A stretch of DNA of 64,000 bases, from assembly GCA_029378245.1 (NCBI GenBank), contig JARKIF010000002.1, positions 310,001 to 374,000 on the forward strand. Direction: 5' to 3'. Position numbers and translations under genes: made by a program. Below are positions 1-12,573 of the stretch, one piece after another. Positions within the stretch are counted from its first letter, which is position 1. Every line of letters starts with the position of its first letter. The notes beneath the pieces are model-generated. The model was not told the DNA's origin and ran no database searches. It saw only the letters and a program-made list of their open reading frames with translations. This DNA is from Roridomyces roridus (Eukaryota > Basidiomycota > Agaricomycetes > Agaricales > Mycenaceae).

Positions 1-1030
1 GCTCCGGCGGGGAGGAGTAATGCAAAGCCCAACGAACAGAGAACGGCATGGGCAATGATCTTGCGCTGGTACGGGGTGTACGGAATGTCGTCCGTAGGAT
101 CGTCGATCGGAATGACGGGTCTCGAAGGCTTGGAAGTCGCAGTCGCCGAAGGACCGGAGGCTGTCGGTGTCGTGGTGGTCTCAGGGGCATCCACAGGCTT
201 CGTCAAGTCGAGGGTCGCAAACCCATAGTTGATGTGCATTATGAGAGTCGCCTCCGGGTCCGCCGAACCGGGATTAGTGCCGCCAAACGCATAGATGAGT
301 TTTTGGTTCGTGTCATCGTTGGCCTAGAACGGAGTTTCAGACTGGCAGAAAAGTGACGGAAAACATATCTAGGACGTACGGGGATGGTGAACACAAAGGA
401 GGGATTATCTGTCGTCTACGACACCAGGTTTACATTGACTTGACTTGATAAGCAATCCAAAATTACTCACCGCGCTGAGAGCCGTTTGAAGCGTGGCCAC
501 CCTCGGCGGATCGGAATCCAGCTTAGGCATGGTTTCCCCGGGAGCCTTGCGTTGCGAGAGGGTGATCGAGCCGTCCGAGTTGGCCCACATAATCACCATG
601 GGCGTGTTTCGCATCTGGGTTCCAAATCCACTATTATACGCGTTGAGCAACAGGCAACATGTCGAAAGTGGAGGGACGTACACTGCCATCCACCCCGTCG
701 GACGCGCTCCTGTGCTCGACAGCGTGTCTAAGCTCAAAGGTCAAGCTCTGGTAGCGAAGTCAGGATAGGGAGAGACGCACATTGCACCGTAGACCCGTTC
801 ACGAGCGCAGATACGCACATCGTCTAAACGACATTAGAAACAGCGCCCAATAGTCTGCTTGAGGGACGTACACCGCTGCATTTCGCGTCGCCAGTCAAAT
901 CCCGTCTAGCAAAATCCTAGACTGTTCTTCAGCCCCTGCTCCCACTCGCAGAGTACCCCTAACGCACCGGCGAAGAAAGAGCAGACGCAGACACCAGGGT
1001 GAACAGCGAAGCGACCAAGAGGGGAATCAT
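1..1030 (-). CDS. DOMON / cytochrome b561 domain membrane protein, 3' end outside window
   Basis: Seen: the ATG at 1030 starts a hydrophobic signal peptide (MIPLLVASLFTLVSASA). Several short exons follow. Around 470-690 they read PTGWMAVGFG then RNTPMVIMWANSDGS, the core of the haem-binding DOMON domain found in cellobiose-dehydrogenase-like cytochromes, with Met residues in the right area to ligate haem. A Pro/Thr/Ser linker comes next (about 100-230). The last readable segment, RKIIAHAVLCSLGF, is the first transmembrane helix of a cytochrome b561 domain, and the gene then leaves the window at base 1. Known: proteins with this order pass electrons across a membrane, often reducing ferric iron or an extracellular partner. 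Inferred: secretory-pathway or plasma-membrane location. The DOMON and b561 calls are firm; exon borders near 750-900 could not be resolved in one consistent phase. Confidence 0.82.
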
Positions 1031-1563
1031 ACTGAGCAGAGGCAAAGGGACAGAGGCAAGTCGACATCGAGGGACGGACTCTTATAAACCTGGTTGTCAA
1101 ATCCCGGACATCATCTCCATTCGTGATTCCCGGGACGATCGTAACTGATGTGCCTTGATCCGTGCGCTAATTTGCAAGTCCCGATTGGCTGGAGGAGAGG
1201 CGGAAGCACCTCCGGACATTGATGGGACGACGCGTCGCACGAGCATCGGCGCGTCGTAGCGCACGGAAATAAAATATTCGTAAACACGTCTCTCCGCAAG
1301 CGTCGGGAGGACTCACTCGGTGGAGATTTCTATCGTTTCTCTCAGCAATCCTCCTGTTTCAGGCGGAGATTAGACTGCATTACTCGCCAACTGTCCGTCT
1401 CTGTCCGTGTCATGTAACTCCAAGATGCAAGTACTCAAAGAGAATGGAATGGAGATGAATCAAAAGCCTGTGGTATTACACGGACAACTGCTAGGATAAA
1501 CATACAATTCATCGCGTCAGAACGTAGTACCTATGTACCTACCACGCAATAGGCACGCAGGCA
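1031..1563. other. Intergenic region
   Basis: No coding region is supported here. It should hold the promoter of the DOMON/b561 gene and the 3' end of API5, which is transcribed in the same direction. No repeat or RNA gene was recognised. Confidence 0.5.
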
Positions 1564-3832
1564 TTACCAATGGGACTTTCTCCGCCCCCTCTGGTCCTCC
1601 GACCGACCGCCACCCATCGCGTTCCCATTCCCATTCCCAATCCTATCCAACAACGAAGACGCTTCCACATTCTTCGGCCCTCCTCCACCACCACCCTTAG
1701 ACGCAGCACCCTTGATAGAGAACCCCATAAAAGGCGCCTGTCCCTGTCCCTGCCCACCATCCCCCGCCGAAACAGTATTCGCATTCGCATTCGCCCGCTG
1801 CTTCTGCTTCTGCTTCTGAGGCTTCTGCCCCTCATCCACCCAAGCACGTGGACGTTCCGGCACTCCAGAGTCTGAGGACGCAGACCCAGACTGCGCCAAA
1901 CGGCTCAACAACGACGGCGCCGTCGTCACGCCCGCATCGCTGTCCGTTCGTACTCTCTTGGGTGGCCGAGGTGACGCGTCGGGTCCAAGGCCGTGTTTTT
2001 GTGCTGGGACGATGGTGCTGCGCTCGTTGGAGCTCGAGGTCGATGCCACCGGGGCACTGAGAGATGGCCCGGAACGTCGCAAGGGAACTGGTCGACCTGG
2101 TGGCTTGGCGGGAGCGGCGACGGCGGCATCTTGCTGTACATTCGATTTTGGTGTTATCAATGCCTTTTCAGGGCCGTTTTCCGGAGCTTTATCTTGCACG
2201 GCTAAAGACTGCTCAAAACAAACAGAGAAGAAGTGTTGGAGACAAGCGTAAGAGAAAAAAGCAGCCCACTGCGAACCCTAATAAGTTCTTGTATATCTGC
2301 AAAATCCCCAGACTTGGTCCGAAGCGTTTCTAATGGTGTACGAAGATGGGCAGGTACTGTCCATCCGTCCGTTTTGCGCTACGAGAAACACGTCAAGGTT
2401 AGGAATCTGGATGGGCGAACCACGTACGTGTAAGCCCGCCTGGAGCAGGGTTTTGCACGCCTTCCGCGATCGTTCGTCCGTGAGACCAAAGTTCGCGAGA
2501 CACTAAAGACGAATCAGAAGTCGCTGCTACCACACCACAAGCACGTACCTCAAACAGAATGGGTGACGCATCGACGGAAAGATTCCGCATGGTCGAAAGC
2601 TGGGTGACAGAGTGTCCTCTATTGACCTCTTCACATGCCGCCAGAGCATCGGCCATATTACAGATGATGTAGTTTTGGTCGTCCTTGGAATACCGTTGAA
2701 GGGTCCGTTTGGAGACCAGAGTAGACAGATAGAAACGCAGGAGCTCGATCGGAGACCCCAACGACTTGTCGATGACAACGTGCGCCATCAAATCCATGTA
2801 GAAGCGGGTCGTCGTCAATGTCGTTCCGTCAGCTTTGAGACACGTCTGCGCCGTTTCGAGCAAGGTGTTAAGCAGCGATTCGCTTCGCGGGGACCCGGTG
2901 CTGAACGAGGGGATGTGGATGAAAAGCTGCTTGACGATGATTTCATTATCCGTCGGCGTCAATTTCGGGATTGCCTGGAAAGAGCTAAGAGAAAGGATAT
3001 CTTGAATGGATAGCAACACGCACCGTCAAGAGCCTATCGACAAGCACAGCTTCAGCTGGACTGTCTGGGAGTGCAAGGCGTTCCGTGATCGCTTGCCTAG
3101 CATCCTCGGCGAGAAAAGCCAGAACAAGTGTCCGTAGACGGTCGCGCATGAACAACTCGTCAGAATCCACCGCCTTTGGGTCCACCGGGGGCATAATTTG
3201 GTCACACAGCACACCCAATGTAACCGCCGGGTCGAGGTCCAGATGCGCAATAAGAGCCTGTTTGACAACGACCACCTCGTCCGGCTCGTCTGCGAAAAGC
3301 ACACGATTAGAAGGAGAAAAAGAATGGATGTAGCAAACGCACCGCTCTGCAGTAGCTGCAACAACACATCCGTATTCCTCTTCACCCACTTGTTCGCCAC
3401 TTTCGAGACCGCCGTGATAGCTTCATAGCCTTCTTTCCGGACCTACAAATTCCCATAAGCCCAACCATCCCGTTGGAAGTGAAGCCAAAAGCAGCGAACG
3501 GTAGCGGATTGGTCCTCGCATAGGTCGTATATAGCGTTAATAGCAGCCTCCTCCTGCTCTGGAAAATCATTGAATAGTTCCGGGATGTTTTTGGCTGCGA
3601 GGGTCTTCCAAGGGGTATAACCCGTGTGCGTCAAGTCTATGAGCTTGTTCAGGGCGTTCCGGCGCTGTACAACGAGGTTCAGGGCATAGTAGTTGCTCGA
3701 GCCATGCGGATGACTGACGACTGATACATCGCTCGTGGCGCGTGCTTTTCGTATTATTTCTGCGGACGCGTTAGGTAGAAAGACGTGGCGATGAGGAGCA
3801 CGCACCTCGGACCCTCTGTTGCTCGCGAGCAT
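1564..3832 (-). CDS. API5: Apoptosis inhibitor 5 (API5) homologue
   Basis: Known: API5 is a helical-repeat (HEAT/ARM-like) nuclear scaffold linked to survival and mRNA-export factors. Seen: the first large exon (about 3496-3832) reads NIPELFNDFPEQEEAAINAI then YDLCEDQSATV, the family's signature first repeat. After an intron with donor GTTCGC come KEGYEAITAVSKVANKWVKR, then DEPDEVVVVKQALIAHLDLD with TLGVLCDQIMPP, then TRFYMDLMAHVV and YIICNMADALAACEEV, in the usual API5 order. The last exon (1564-2199) is disordered: a basic PPKRVRTDSD patch that could be a nuclear signal, Lys/Gln repeats, a poly-Gly stretch and an RGRRKSHW end. The start at 3832 is uncertain because the first codons also look like an intron, yet removing it would break the frame. 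At least five introns. Lies head to tail with the DUF2421 gene upstream. Confidence 0.85.
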
Positions 3833-4008
3833 CAGGTTCCATGAACGACCAACGGTGGTGGTGGAAAGAGCAAGTCCAAACAACACGCGCCAACTCTCTC
3901 ACTTCAAGTTGGTCAAAAATTCTGTCTATATTGTGCAATTCAATCCGGGGTATGCGATGCGTATGGGACTATGTGTATGCTGCGATAAAAGAAAAAGAGA
4001 AGAGAAAA

Positions 4009-7000
4009 TCAAACTCGGTCAATCCTCCGATCGGGCACCAAGAACAACGCCTCAAACTCCTCCGGCGTCTGTCCAATCACACCAAACGTAGTCTGCAGCG
4101 TGCGCCCAAGAGTCTCCAGCTCGGCAGTAACACCCTTCATCGTGAGTGCGTATGCGAAAAACAAAAGCTGGCGCGACCCTTTGACCTTCCGATTCCGTAC
4201 AACGTCCAGCTTCCTGATGGCAGCCACCTGAGAACAATCAGTAAAGGGATGATGACTAGCTGCGATATCCGCACCAGACGCTGACGAGAGAGTTCCGCGG
4301 GAGGCAGGTATGGCGGCAAGGGCGCTTTTAGGTGGAATGCAGAAGCAAGAATCGAGAAGCTGAGGATAATGTTCCCGACCATCTCACGCCGCTCCTTGTT
4401 GACAGGGAGAATAAACTCTTGCCGAACGGACTAGAGGGAAATCAATCTCGGGGACACGGCGCAAACGACAACGACTTACAGTCCACCATTCTTCCCTCGT
4501 GGTAACACAGCGCATACTATGCAGCTTATCCAGAATCGTCTGAAGGCTGGTCAAGATGCCCCGGTAGAGCTGGACCGGGAAAGGTCCCTTGAGACGCGGT
4601 TCGTGCTGTGTCTGAGCAAGCAAACCCTGCAACTCAATCAACTTGATCTGCAAGTGAAGTTCCCTGGAGAGAGTCTGAATATGCCTCGACCGGATATCAG
4701 TTAAATACGCACATGGCCATAAACTCCTTGATAGAGTTGTCCAATCTTACGCGCTCCGGCGTCAGCACCCGCATCTCGTCGCCCGAATCGCCATACTCCT
4801 CCTCCACCTCCCGCGACTCGGGGTCATACGAATTCGACGCGACCAACCGCGTATACAGCCATCCGATATTCAAGCAGAATCTATCGCGCATCAGTTAAAT
4901 GCACGAAAAAGGAATGAAAGTCACCGACTCGCTGAGCGCCTTGCTAAGCTCTCGCCTCGCCTCCGCAGGCCACCAGAATCGCGAAACCAAGGCTGCCCAT
5001 ACCACACCCAACGAAACAGCAATAGCACGCTTCACAGCTACATCAGCCGCCGACAGTTCCTTTTGCCGTAGATTATAACTGCGAAATAGTAAGATAAAGA
5101 AAAACCTGGTCAAGGCAAAAACGCACCAATAAAGACAAGTCAGATTATACGTCAAGAGCACGAAACGCGACGCCGACATGTATTGCGGCTTGGCGACGAT
5201 ATAGTAAAAGCAGGGAATCGAGAAGAAGAATCCAAAGGTGGCCAAGATGACGGGATCATCGGGGAACAAGGTGTAGACAACAGCGGCCACTGCAGCCCCC
5301 AATCTGAAGAAGAGGTCAACTTAGCAGCATAGGAGACCAATAGCACATACAAGGTTCCAAGAACACGATGCAGGCTCAGATAATTCGTCTAAAACAGCCT
5401 CAGTCTAAGAACCACAAAACACCGATCCGCGTACCGCTCCAATAGTAGGGGAAATCACAATAAAGAACTAACTCTTCATCAGCCTCCGCCACAAAACAAA
5501 GGCTTAGACCACTCACCGAAATCAACGCCCAATCTCCCCAAAGCCCAACAAAATACGGCCTCGTCGCATCAAAAAACGCAGGCGCCGACAAGATTGCCGT
5601 GGCCATCCCCGCCTTGACAGCATACTTGGTATCCCGCTCCGTAAGCCGCTTGCCCACTGCCCAAACCGTCTGCTTGATCCTCCCGATCCATGTAAGTCGC
5701 TCCCAAGCAGGCGTCTGCATCGTATTCGGTGCGTGTGGTCGCACTTTCGGGAACGAGGGATGCGCACGGCGGTTGACGGGGGTGATGATTTGGGCTGTGG
5801 TATAAATAGGTAAACTTTCGAATGAGTGGGAATACGGAACTCACAAAACCGTCTCCTCAATCCTCCACTGCGATCCTGTTCTGAAGCACCCGGGCGCTGG
5901 CGCGGTGTGCTGGTTCCTGATCTGGGTGTGCTCCGTTTCTCCTTCTTGCGCATCCAAAAACGGAATGTCCACCACCGCGCCCGATTAGCACGAGCCTGCT
6001 CAAGACTGTAGATCCGGCCCATAGCATCGACAAGCGACACCAGCTCCCCAGCAAACTCTTGCAGAGTGAAGATGAAGCTATTCAAGTTGTTAGTAAGGAC
6101 CAGTAGACCAGCTGAAGGAAACGCACAAATACACCAAGAAGACATGCTCATTGTCCGCACTGCCCAAGACGGCCGAATCCTCCGTAGACATGCTGGACCG
6201 CAAGTCCGAGGGAAACTCGCTAGTTGCACTCCGCCGGTATAGCCGCAACACCGCATCGTTGGACGTATACTCGAATCTCGCCAGCTCGCGCTCGATGCCT
6301 TCGACGAGATCCAAGAATTCGTGCTGCTGCAACACATTCCGGTGTCTGCGGCGCTGAGACTGCACAAACGAGTCCCGCATACGGAGAAGGGAGGACGAGC
6401 ATTTAGTCTGAGTAATCTGTCAGCGACACTTCACCACCAAAAAGAGTTTTTGCTTACCGACAACGCCTTGAGCGGCGGCCCCAAATCCTCCACCAAATCG
6501 CCAAACATCTCTGCAGCAGCCTTCAACATGACCGTCTCCTCATCATTCTGCTCCTCCCCGGCCTTCTGCTTCCCATTCCGTTCTGCCCTCTTCATCTGCC
6601 CGACCACGCCCGCCTTGGTCAAATCATATTGCAGCCGCGTACCACCCCTCAACCCATTCAGATGCTGCGCCAACCGATTCATGCTATCCACAGCATCTTC
6701 ATACGCACGGCCCATGCCGCCTCCAGGCGCCCCATTACTCCCGTTTCCCCTGACCCACTCACTCTGCGCCTCCTTCAAATTCTTCTTTAGACTCGTGAAA
6801 CTGCTCTGATGAGCCGCAACGGCCTTCATGAGCCTCTCATGACTCGGCTGCTGCAGCCCCTCCTCGAGGAGGAACGCGTTCGTCAGGAGGCGGAGGAGGG
6901 TCGAGAAGGAATCGAGCGTTTTCGTCATGTTGGCTTGCAAAGCCGAGGTCGCGGATTGAGGCCAGATGGCGTAGCAGACGATGTTGGAGGTGAGGGAGCC

Positions 7001-8138
7001 GCAGAGGACGATGAAGGAGACTTGAAGGAGGGTCTGCAAGCCGCCCTCTTTGACGAGTCTTAGGGAAAGTCAGCTGGTTTCGAGTAGGAGAAACTGATAG
7101 ACGCACACGACAAAGAGGATGATCGCAGTCATACTGCAGGCCGTATTGAAGGACGGACTCGCCATCCACACCTTCATCCAAGCGACGACACTCATGCTGA
7201 CGCCAATCCACACAATCACCAAGATATCGGCCAACCACTCCCAGCCGTGTTTCTTCTCGAGCCACCAGAACATGGTCATGGACGAAAGACACACAAACGC
7301 CGAATACACCAGACCCATGAAGCAATAGAGGTCAGCCTCGAGCATCCCGCCCATCGTTTTGGCTGGATTAAAGTACACCGCACTGTAGGTCGTGGTTTAG
7401 CAAGTATTTCAGAATGGATCAAAAGACGCACACTGTCGCGACCATATGCCCACTCGGTGACGGCCGACGCTGGTCATCCCCCTCCCCGACGTCGCTAATC
7501 CAGTGCGAAAAGAAGGGCGAAAACGTGAAGAGTGACGCAAACAAATACGCGAGCGCGCATTTGAATATATTGCGATACAGCAGCGGCACCGGGGGAAGGT
7601 TGTGGTACCAAGCCCACCACGTCGTCGTCGAAGGCGGCGTTTCGTCAATAGAAGGCGGGCCCGTAATGGTAGACTCGGTATCAGAATCGTAGTCCTCGTC
7701 GAAAGAGAAGCTGCCTTGCGTAAGATTCCCGGTCGCGGATCGCAGCGAACGCGTCTCGGCGTTTGCGTTGTTGTCATTGACGTTGCTGCTCGCAAACGGG
7801 TCGGCGACGATGTTTCCCATCTGGCTCTGGTGCAGACTCCTCCGGTGGGACTCGAGAGACTGAATCTGCCCAGTCCAGAGCTGCGCCTCGTTCTCCATTA
7901 CTTGCTCAAATACGGACCACTGGCGTTGCCGCGTGGGTGTCGGGAGAAAGCCAGAGGCAGATCTAGTTCGGTGACCAGCCAAAGAAGGACGCGTTGGTCC
8001 CTCCGAGAAGCTTGCGTAGCGTGGTGTGGAATGTCCGGAATGACCGCTGGAGGCAATGTCGAAATAATGACCCCTTTGGGTGGCCTCGGAGGAACTGGCG
8101 TTGGGCCCATTCAAACTGCCATCGTTCGGAGCGGACAT
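4009..8138 (-). CDS. Fungal ArAE-family transporter (ArAE_2_N / FUSC / DUF2421)
   Basis: A long, intron-rich gene of roughly 1000 codons. The ATG at 8138 opens an acidic, Ser-rich cytosolic N-terminus. A first membrane block follows, with helices such as IFKCALAYLFASLFTFSPFF (about 7520), LYCFMGLVYSAFVCLSSMTM (about 7320), ILVIVWIGVSMSVVAW (about 7210) and SFIVLCGSLTSNIVCYAIWP (about 7000). A soluble coiled middle comes next (6430-6950), then a second membrane block (KYAVKAGMATAILSAPAFFD near 5600, DDPVILATFGFFFSIPCFYY near 5230, AIAVSLGVVWAALVSRFWWP near 5010) and a soluble DUF2421-type C-terminus ending at 4009. Two FUSC-like blocks plus DUF2421 is the architecture of fungal proteins annotated as brefeldin A-sensitivity related or aromatic-acid exporter-like. 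The substrate is unknown; ER or plasma membrane is likely. About twelve short introns. The family call is firm, single exon borders are approximate. Confidence 0.82.
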
Positions 8139-8308
8139 GGTCTTGCGTGCATTCAGTACAAGGCAAGCCTAAAGAGAGAGCTTGAGGATGCAACGCGCAA
8201 AGTGGGAGAAGACAAGAGAGTGATTGACATGACGTCGACGAATATGGCGATTTGAATTTTTGGCTTCAAAGCTTCGGTCTGCTACTTTTACAGGTACATT
8301 ATTTTCAT

Positions 8309-9341
8309 TCAAATATACATCCCAAAATCGCTCTCTGCTGGCCGTTTCCGCGCGGCGAGCTGCGTACCCTTCCCAGACGCAGGTGCCACCCAAGTGGTCG
8401 GCTTTCCAGGTGGAAGCAGCGTGAAAAGCGTAGCATGGGCCGAGGCCACCAAGCTCGGGGCAAAGGGCACGTCAGAGGGATCAGCGTCGGGTACGGAGCT
8501 CGAGGACAATGTCCGCGGGGCCGCTGGTGCAATGTGCGGTGCAGGCACAAGAAGAAGCGTGACTGGAGAAGAGCTCTGCACACGGAGAGAGATAAACGCA
8601 GCAGACGCGCCCTGTACGAGGTTTGGTGGTTCCAAGGGCTGTGCGGCGGAAGTCTGGGCAAGGTTTAGCACGCGATAACTTTGTAAGAAAGATTAAAAGG
8701 CTAACCAGGGACGCGGGCGGCGCGGGGGTGGCCAGAAAGCGAAGAGGAGCATCGAGGAAGTGGATACGTGTCTCGGATATGTAGGCAGGGACATCGTAGG
8801 AATCGAGCAGGGCAAGACTATGAAATGAGTGAGAAACTTTCGAGAACGAATAGCCAAGCACGCACCTCGTCGGCTTCAACGCGTCAAGAACCGCTGCAGC
8901 GTATGTGTGCAGCGCAGCTAACGGCAAGCGTGCCGTCGTCTCCGATACCAGCACGACCGATTGCGTCCATGACGGTCGATAGAGCACGCCAATCTACAAT
9001 GGTTTAGCCCAATTCAAAATTCCTAGGCCACAGAACGCACCTGGAAGTCATCTATCATAACAGTGGCAACCTTTTCACTCAGATTTGCGCCCCGCGCCCA
9101 ATAGGCCCCCACAGCGCCAGTAGCAACGAGCAAACCCAACGCAGGGACGGACCCCGCATCTCCAACAAGTTTGACGGGGAATTTCGTCTTCAAAACGGAC
9201 GTATTCGGACGAAGCGGGTTGTACTCGTCCTCTTCTTCGTCAGATTCAATAGCATGGCGAGGAGGGACCGAGTCGGCGAGCGGATCTGTGTCCTGCGTGG
9301 TGGTGAGCGATTACTTTGCTGATCGCGGCGGCGCTTGCCAT
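8309..9341 (-). CDS. Proteasome assembly chaperone 1-like (PAC1/Pba1 family)
   Basis: Seen in order: a short N-terminus, then DSVPPRHAIESDEEEDEYNP, LVGDAGSVPALGLLVATGA, YWARGANLSEKVATVMIDDF, YRPSWTQSVVLVSETTARLP, LHTYAAAVLDALKP and LDSYDVPAYISETRIHFLDA, followed by a Ser/Pro-rich tail ending at 8309. The acidic ESDEEEDEYNPL block, the RPSWT...VSE stretch and the LDTY-like VPAYIS motif match basidiomycete PAC1-like proteins as I remember them. That family pairs with PAC2 to guide assembly of the proteasome alpha ring. The ATG at 9341 joins the conserved frame only if a 22-nt GT-AG segment (9293-9314) is spliced out, because an in-frame stop lies just upstream of the conserved exon. The true first exon may therefore be elsewhere. 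A decayed partial copy lies at 12170-12410. Confidence 0.6.
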
Positions 9342-9594
9342 CGTGAGTTCTGGTTACTTTGGATTTTGAGAGACGAGGTAGGAAGTCCCGACGGAGCGCC
9401 TCGATTGAGATGAGTGTTGGATGAGTGAGTGGATGAAGGACGGCCGATGCGGCTCACGATCACATGAGTTTGCACAGCCATCAAACTGCGCGTCGCGCTC
9501 TAATTTGATCACAGATACTTTCTCGTTAAATCGACCCTTGAAGCTCACTCCTTCGAGCACTTTCATTCTAAATTGGGACCAAATACATAGGACA

Positions 9595-11959
9595 CTACTT
9601 AGATAATTCTAACTGTGATTTCAAAGACAAATGCGTAGCTTTGCTGATATCCTTGAATCCAGCCGACGACAGGCACCAAGATGCCCACATAAGCATGTCC
9701 AGAAGGACTTCCTGCCCATCGGCCGATTGGTTGTCTGAACATGCAGCATAGTGGCTAATGATTTGTTCTGCTAACTCTGCAACAACTTCATCCCTTTCGA
9801 GATAATCCTTTGAATTTGGAGTTGTAGAGTCCGAGTCCATTATCAGAGATGCCAGTGCATCTCTCAACATTGTTGCGCCTTCATTGGCGTGAAACCAGTG
9901 GAAGATATCCTGAATAAACAAATGGTTCCCAGATGTAAGGTAACGGTTTTCTGTGTTCAGATACATCTGAATTACATCTTTAATAACCACGCCCTGGCAG
10001 AAATCAAGTGGGAAATTGGTTTCCAGTGATGGAGCGGGAAAACGCCACTGAGGCTCCAAGAACATCCGCAAATTCTCCATTGATGTCCCGGCAGAATCTG
10101 GTTGAGTTTTCTGTTGACTGATATACATATATGCCTGGATGAGATGGAGGAACTGGATGGAAGATCCCACCTCTGGGTAACAATGGGCTAGGTCACGGAA
10201 TAAAATGACAGTGGCTGCGAGGACTGGAAGAGACATCTCCTCAGTTTCTGCAAGAGTGCATAGCTGGTGAATGAACCCATCAATGGAATATCCAGGAGGA
10301 TAGTGTATAGATCCTGAAAAAGGCAGAACAATCTTGATAGCCTCTGTGGAAGCTTCAATTGCTTCCTTGTGCCGATTGGTCGAGGCAAGAGCTCGCCCCA
10401 GGACAAACAGACTGGAGGATGATATGTAGACCATCCATTCTTCCGGGGTCCACCGGGAAATTGCTGTGGGCACTGTGTGTTGTGTAACTAGTGACCGGGA
10501 TAAAGCTACAGCCTCTTGAGCCACAGTTACCGCCTCAGAAAACCTATGAGTCAATTTGAGCCCCAGGAGACTGTTACAGTGCCTGATTGCAATCCTCGCA
10601 ATAGCACCTTGTACTGTAAGATCTGTGCGGCAATGAGCGAATTCCGAAGACCGCCACATCTGAAGTGCTTCTTCACTTGTCTGAAGAGCAAGATCATGGC
10701 GCATCTGGTGTTGGTATTCATGAGATAGATTGTGCTGCATCAAGAGGATTATGCGGAGGATTTGAGGCTGCGCAGCCCAACCCAACTCCACCCAGTGTTT
10801 GAACTCGACGTTCCAGACGCTGTGCCAAGCAACGGCTTCTGATTTCCTCCCCAGATTGCCCAGGTGTACACCAATGCTGAAATCAATGTCCGTCAACCGA
10901 ACCTGGGTGGGCTCATTGTCACACAACAAGATCATTCCCAGGATTTGATAGAGCAGGTGGTTGCATGAGATGGGTTGCATAAATTGGGGAGGACCAAATG
11001 GGGATTCATCTGGATCTATGTTCATGCTTTTGCTGGCCAATGTCATACGGAGTCGATCAATGAGGTGCATAGTTTGGACAGAAAGATATTGTGACTCCAG
11101 AGTCAAACGTGCTGTATCCTGATATGAAGGACATCCAATCAGATGACAGATGAAAGAATCAGACAAAGAAAGTAAGCTTACAGATGATATTATCTCCATT
11201 GTCCGGTTCATAATGTCTTGCCCGAATGGATCTTCACGCAGAACACGAGCCATCATGCCTTCCAGGCGGTGCAATCGAACTTGATTTTCAACGTGGTTCA
11301 CAACCACCGTCTGTTCAATTCGAACAGTTGTGTTCACCGTGGTAAATGCCATTTCTTCAACATGTGCAATGTTGTGCTCATTGCGAGCAGTTGAAAATGC
11401 CTAGTGATGTCAGGCTCAGTGCAAGATATTGAGAGTTTTCATGACTGACTGTAAATTTTATGAAACAGCCCATGACATGCTGTCTCAACTTCCGGATCTC
11501 ATTTTCAATTTTGTCGCGCTTCATCCACAGTTTGAGCTGAGACCTCAGAATTCGGAGTCCACGGCCTCCTCCTGTGAGATTAATGTCACGGCATACTGCA
11601 AGAACATGTAGCATGTCTCTGTGATTGCATCTTAGCAAGAAGGTGTCGTGGACAACAAAAGTACGCACGCCTTCAAATCTCCCAATGCGCCCAAGAGCGC
11701 CGGGGCCATATATTCATCTTCGCATCCACGTGTGAGGTTGGCAATATCTGCCAGCGAACGCAGGATATCATGGGTGAGGTCACGAAGCTGTCGTCGATTC
11801 TCAGACACCTGCCCGCGAATGCTGAGCTGAGGCCCGCGAAGACAAAATCAAGGTACATACCTTTTCTATGGAGTGCGCGATACTCTGGCCGACTTCGATA
11901 AGATCCTTGATGAAAGTCGCTAGCGTGATGACCGTCGTGGTTGCGGTGATTGGGTCCAT
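9595..11959 (-). CDS. TPR-repeat protein with STAND-type fungal N-terminal domain
   Basis: The ATG at 11959 begins MDPITATTTVITLATFIKDL, followed by SIAHSIEKVSENRRQLRDLT, the helical N-terminal domain common at the front of fungal STAND/NLR-like proteins. The next exons give DMLHVLAVCRDINL and KIENEIRKLRQHVMGCFIKF, and a TTTVRIEQTVVVNHVENQV coiled stretch. The long last part (9595-11100) is mostly helical with degenerate tetratricopeptide repeats, for example LGRKSEAVAW, YQHQMRHDLALQTSEEAL, THRFSEAVTVAQEAVAL and LASTNRHKEAIEASTEAI. No P-loop or NB-ARC/NACHT is visible, so it has both ends of a typical STAND receptor without the switch in the middle. Introns at about 11844-11870, 11640-11670, 11398-11450 and 11120-11180. 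Its A+T content is visibly higher than in neighbouring genes. Function unknown; a related broken gene is at 55817-56706. Confidence 0.7.
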
Positions 11960-12169
11960 GCTCGAGCTTGGGGAAAGACGACAATGGGAGATGAGAGGAA
12001 GAGGGTCTCGCAGTCGGACACAGCATCTTTAAATATGCAATACAAGGCGGGGCAAGGCTGTGTCTTTCCAACAAAGTTGGACACCGCAATGACCTAAATT
12101 TGAAACGACTCTCCCACTGCTCAGTCAGGCGCCTCGGTCAAGTTCCTCCCCCGGATAGGCTGTGGAATC

Positions 12170-12410
12170 TAGGTAGCCCTGGAAAGCCCACGAACTGATG
12201 GTGACCGCGCCAACCTGTTCACTGAGATTTGCGCCCTGGCCCACCATAGAGCCTTGGGATAGCCAGTGGCAACGAGCAAAACGAGTTGGACGGCGAATTC
12301 GGTAACAAGTCTCAGCGGAGAGCCGCGAAGGATGGATGACGGCCGACGCCTATGGCTCACGGTCACTGAGAAGTCTGTCGTCCGCATCAAGGGTGTGGAG
12401 TGCCACTGGA
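12170..12410 (-). pseudogene. Decayed partial copy of the PAC1-like gene
   Basis: Bases 12200-12300 align with 9055-9190 in the same orientation. Shared short blocks include TTCACTGAGATTTGCGCCC against TTCACTCAGATTTGCGCCC, and AGTGGCAACGAGCAAA against AGTAGCAACGAGCAAA. On the minus strand a remnant of the protein can still be read (LLVATG...WARA against LLVATG...WARG). Bases 12325-12365 match 9425-9465, the 5' flank of the functional gene, so about 220 bp of 5' coding sequence is missing between the two matching blocks. No open frame survives. Confidence 0.75.
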
Positions 12411-12573
12411 GCCTCAAGGACGGCTAGAAGAGGTTTTCTCTGTAACGGTAGAGTCAGAACCGATCTCGAGAGTCGAGACCAAGACCAAAGGTAGCCGAGG
12501 GTATGCCGCAGACGTCTGCAGACGCGCACCCTAGCAATCAACCAACCAACCAACCCACGCCGTCCACTCTTGT

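Noticed and set aside
48..356. Arg-rich plus-strand open frame at the left edge
   Set aside because: It is the shadow of the DOMON/b561 exons on the minus strand.
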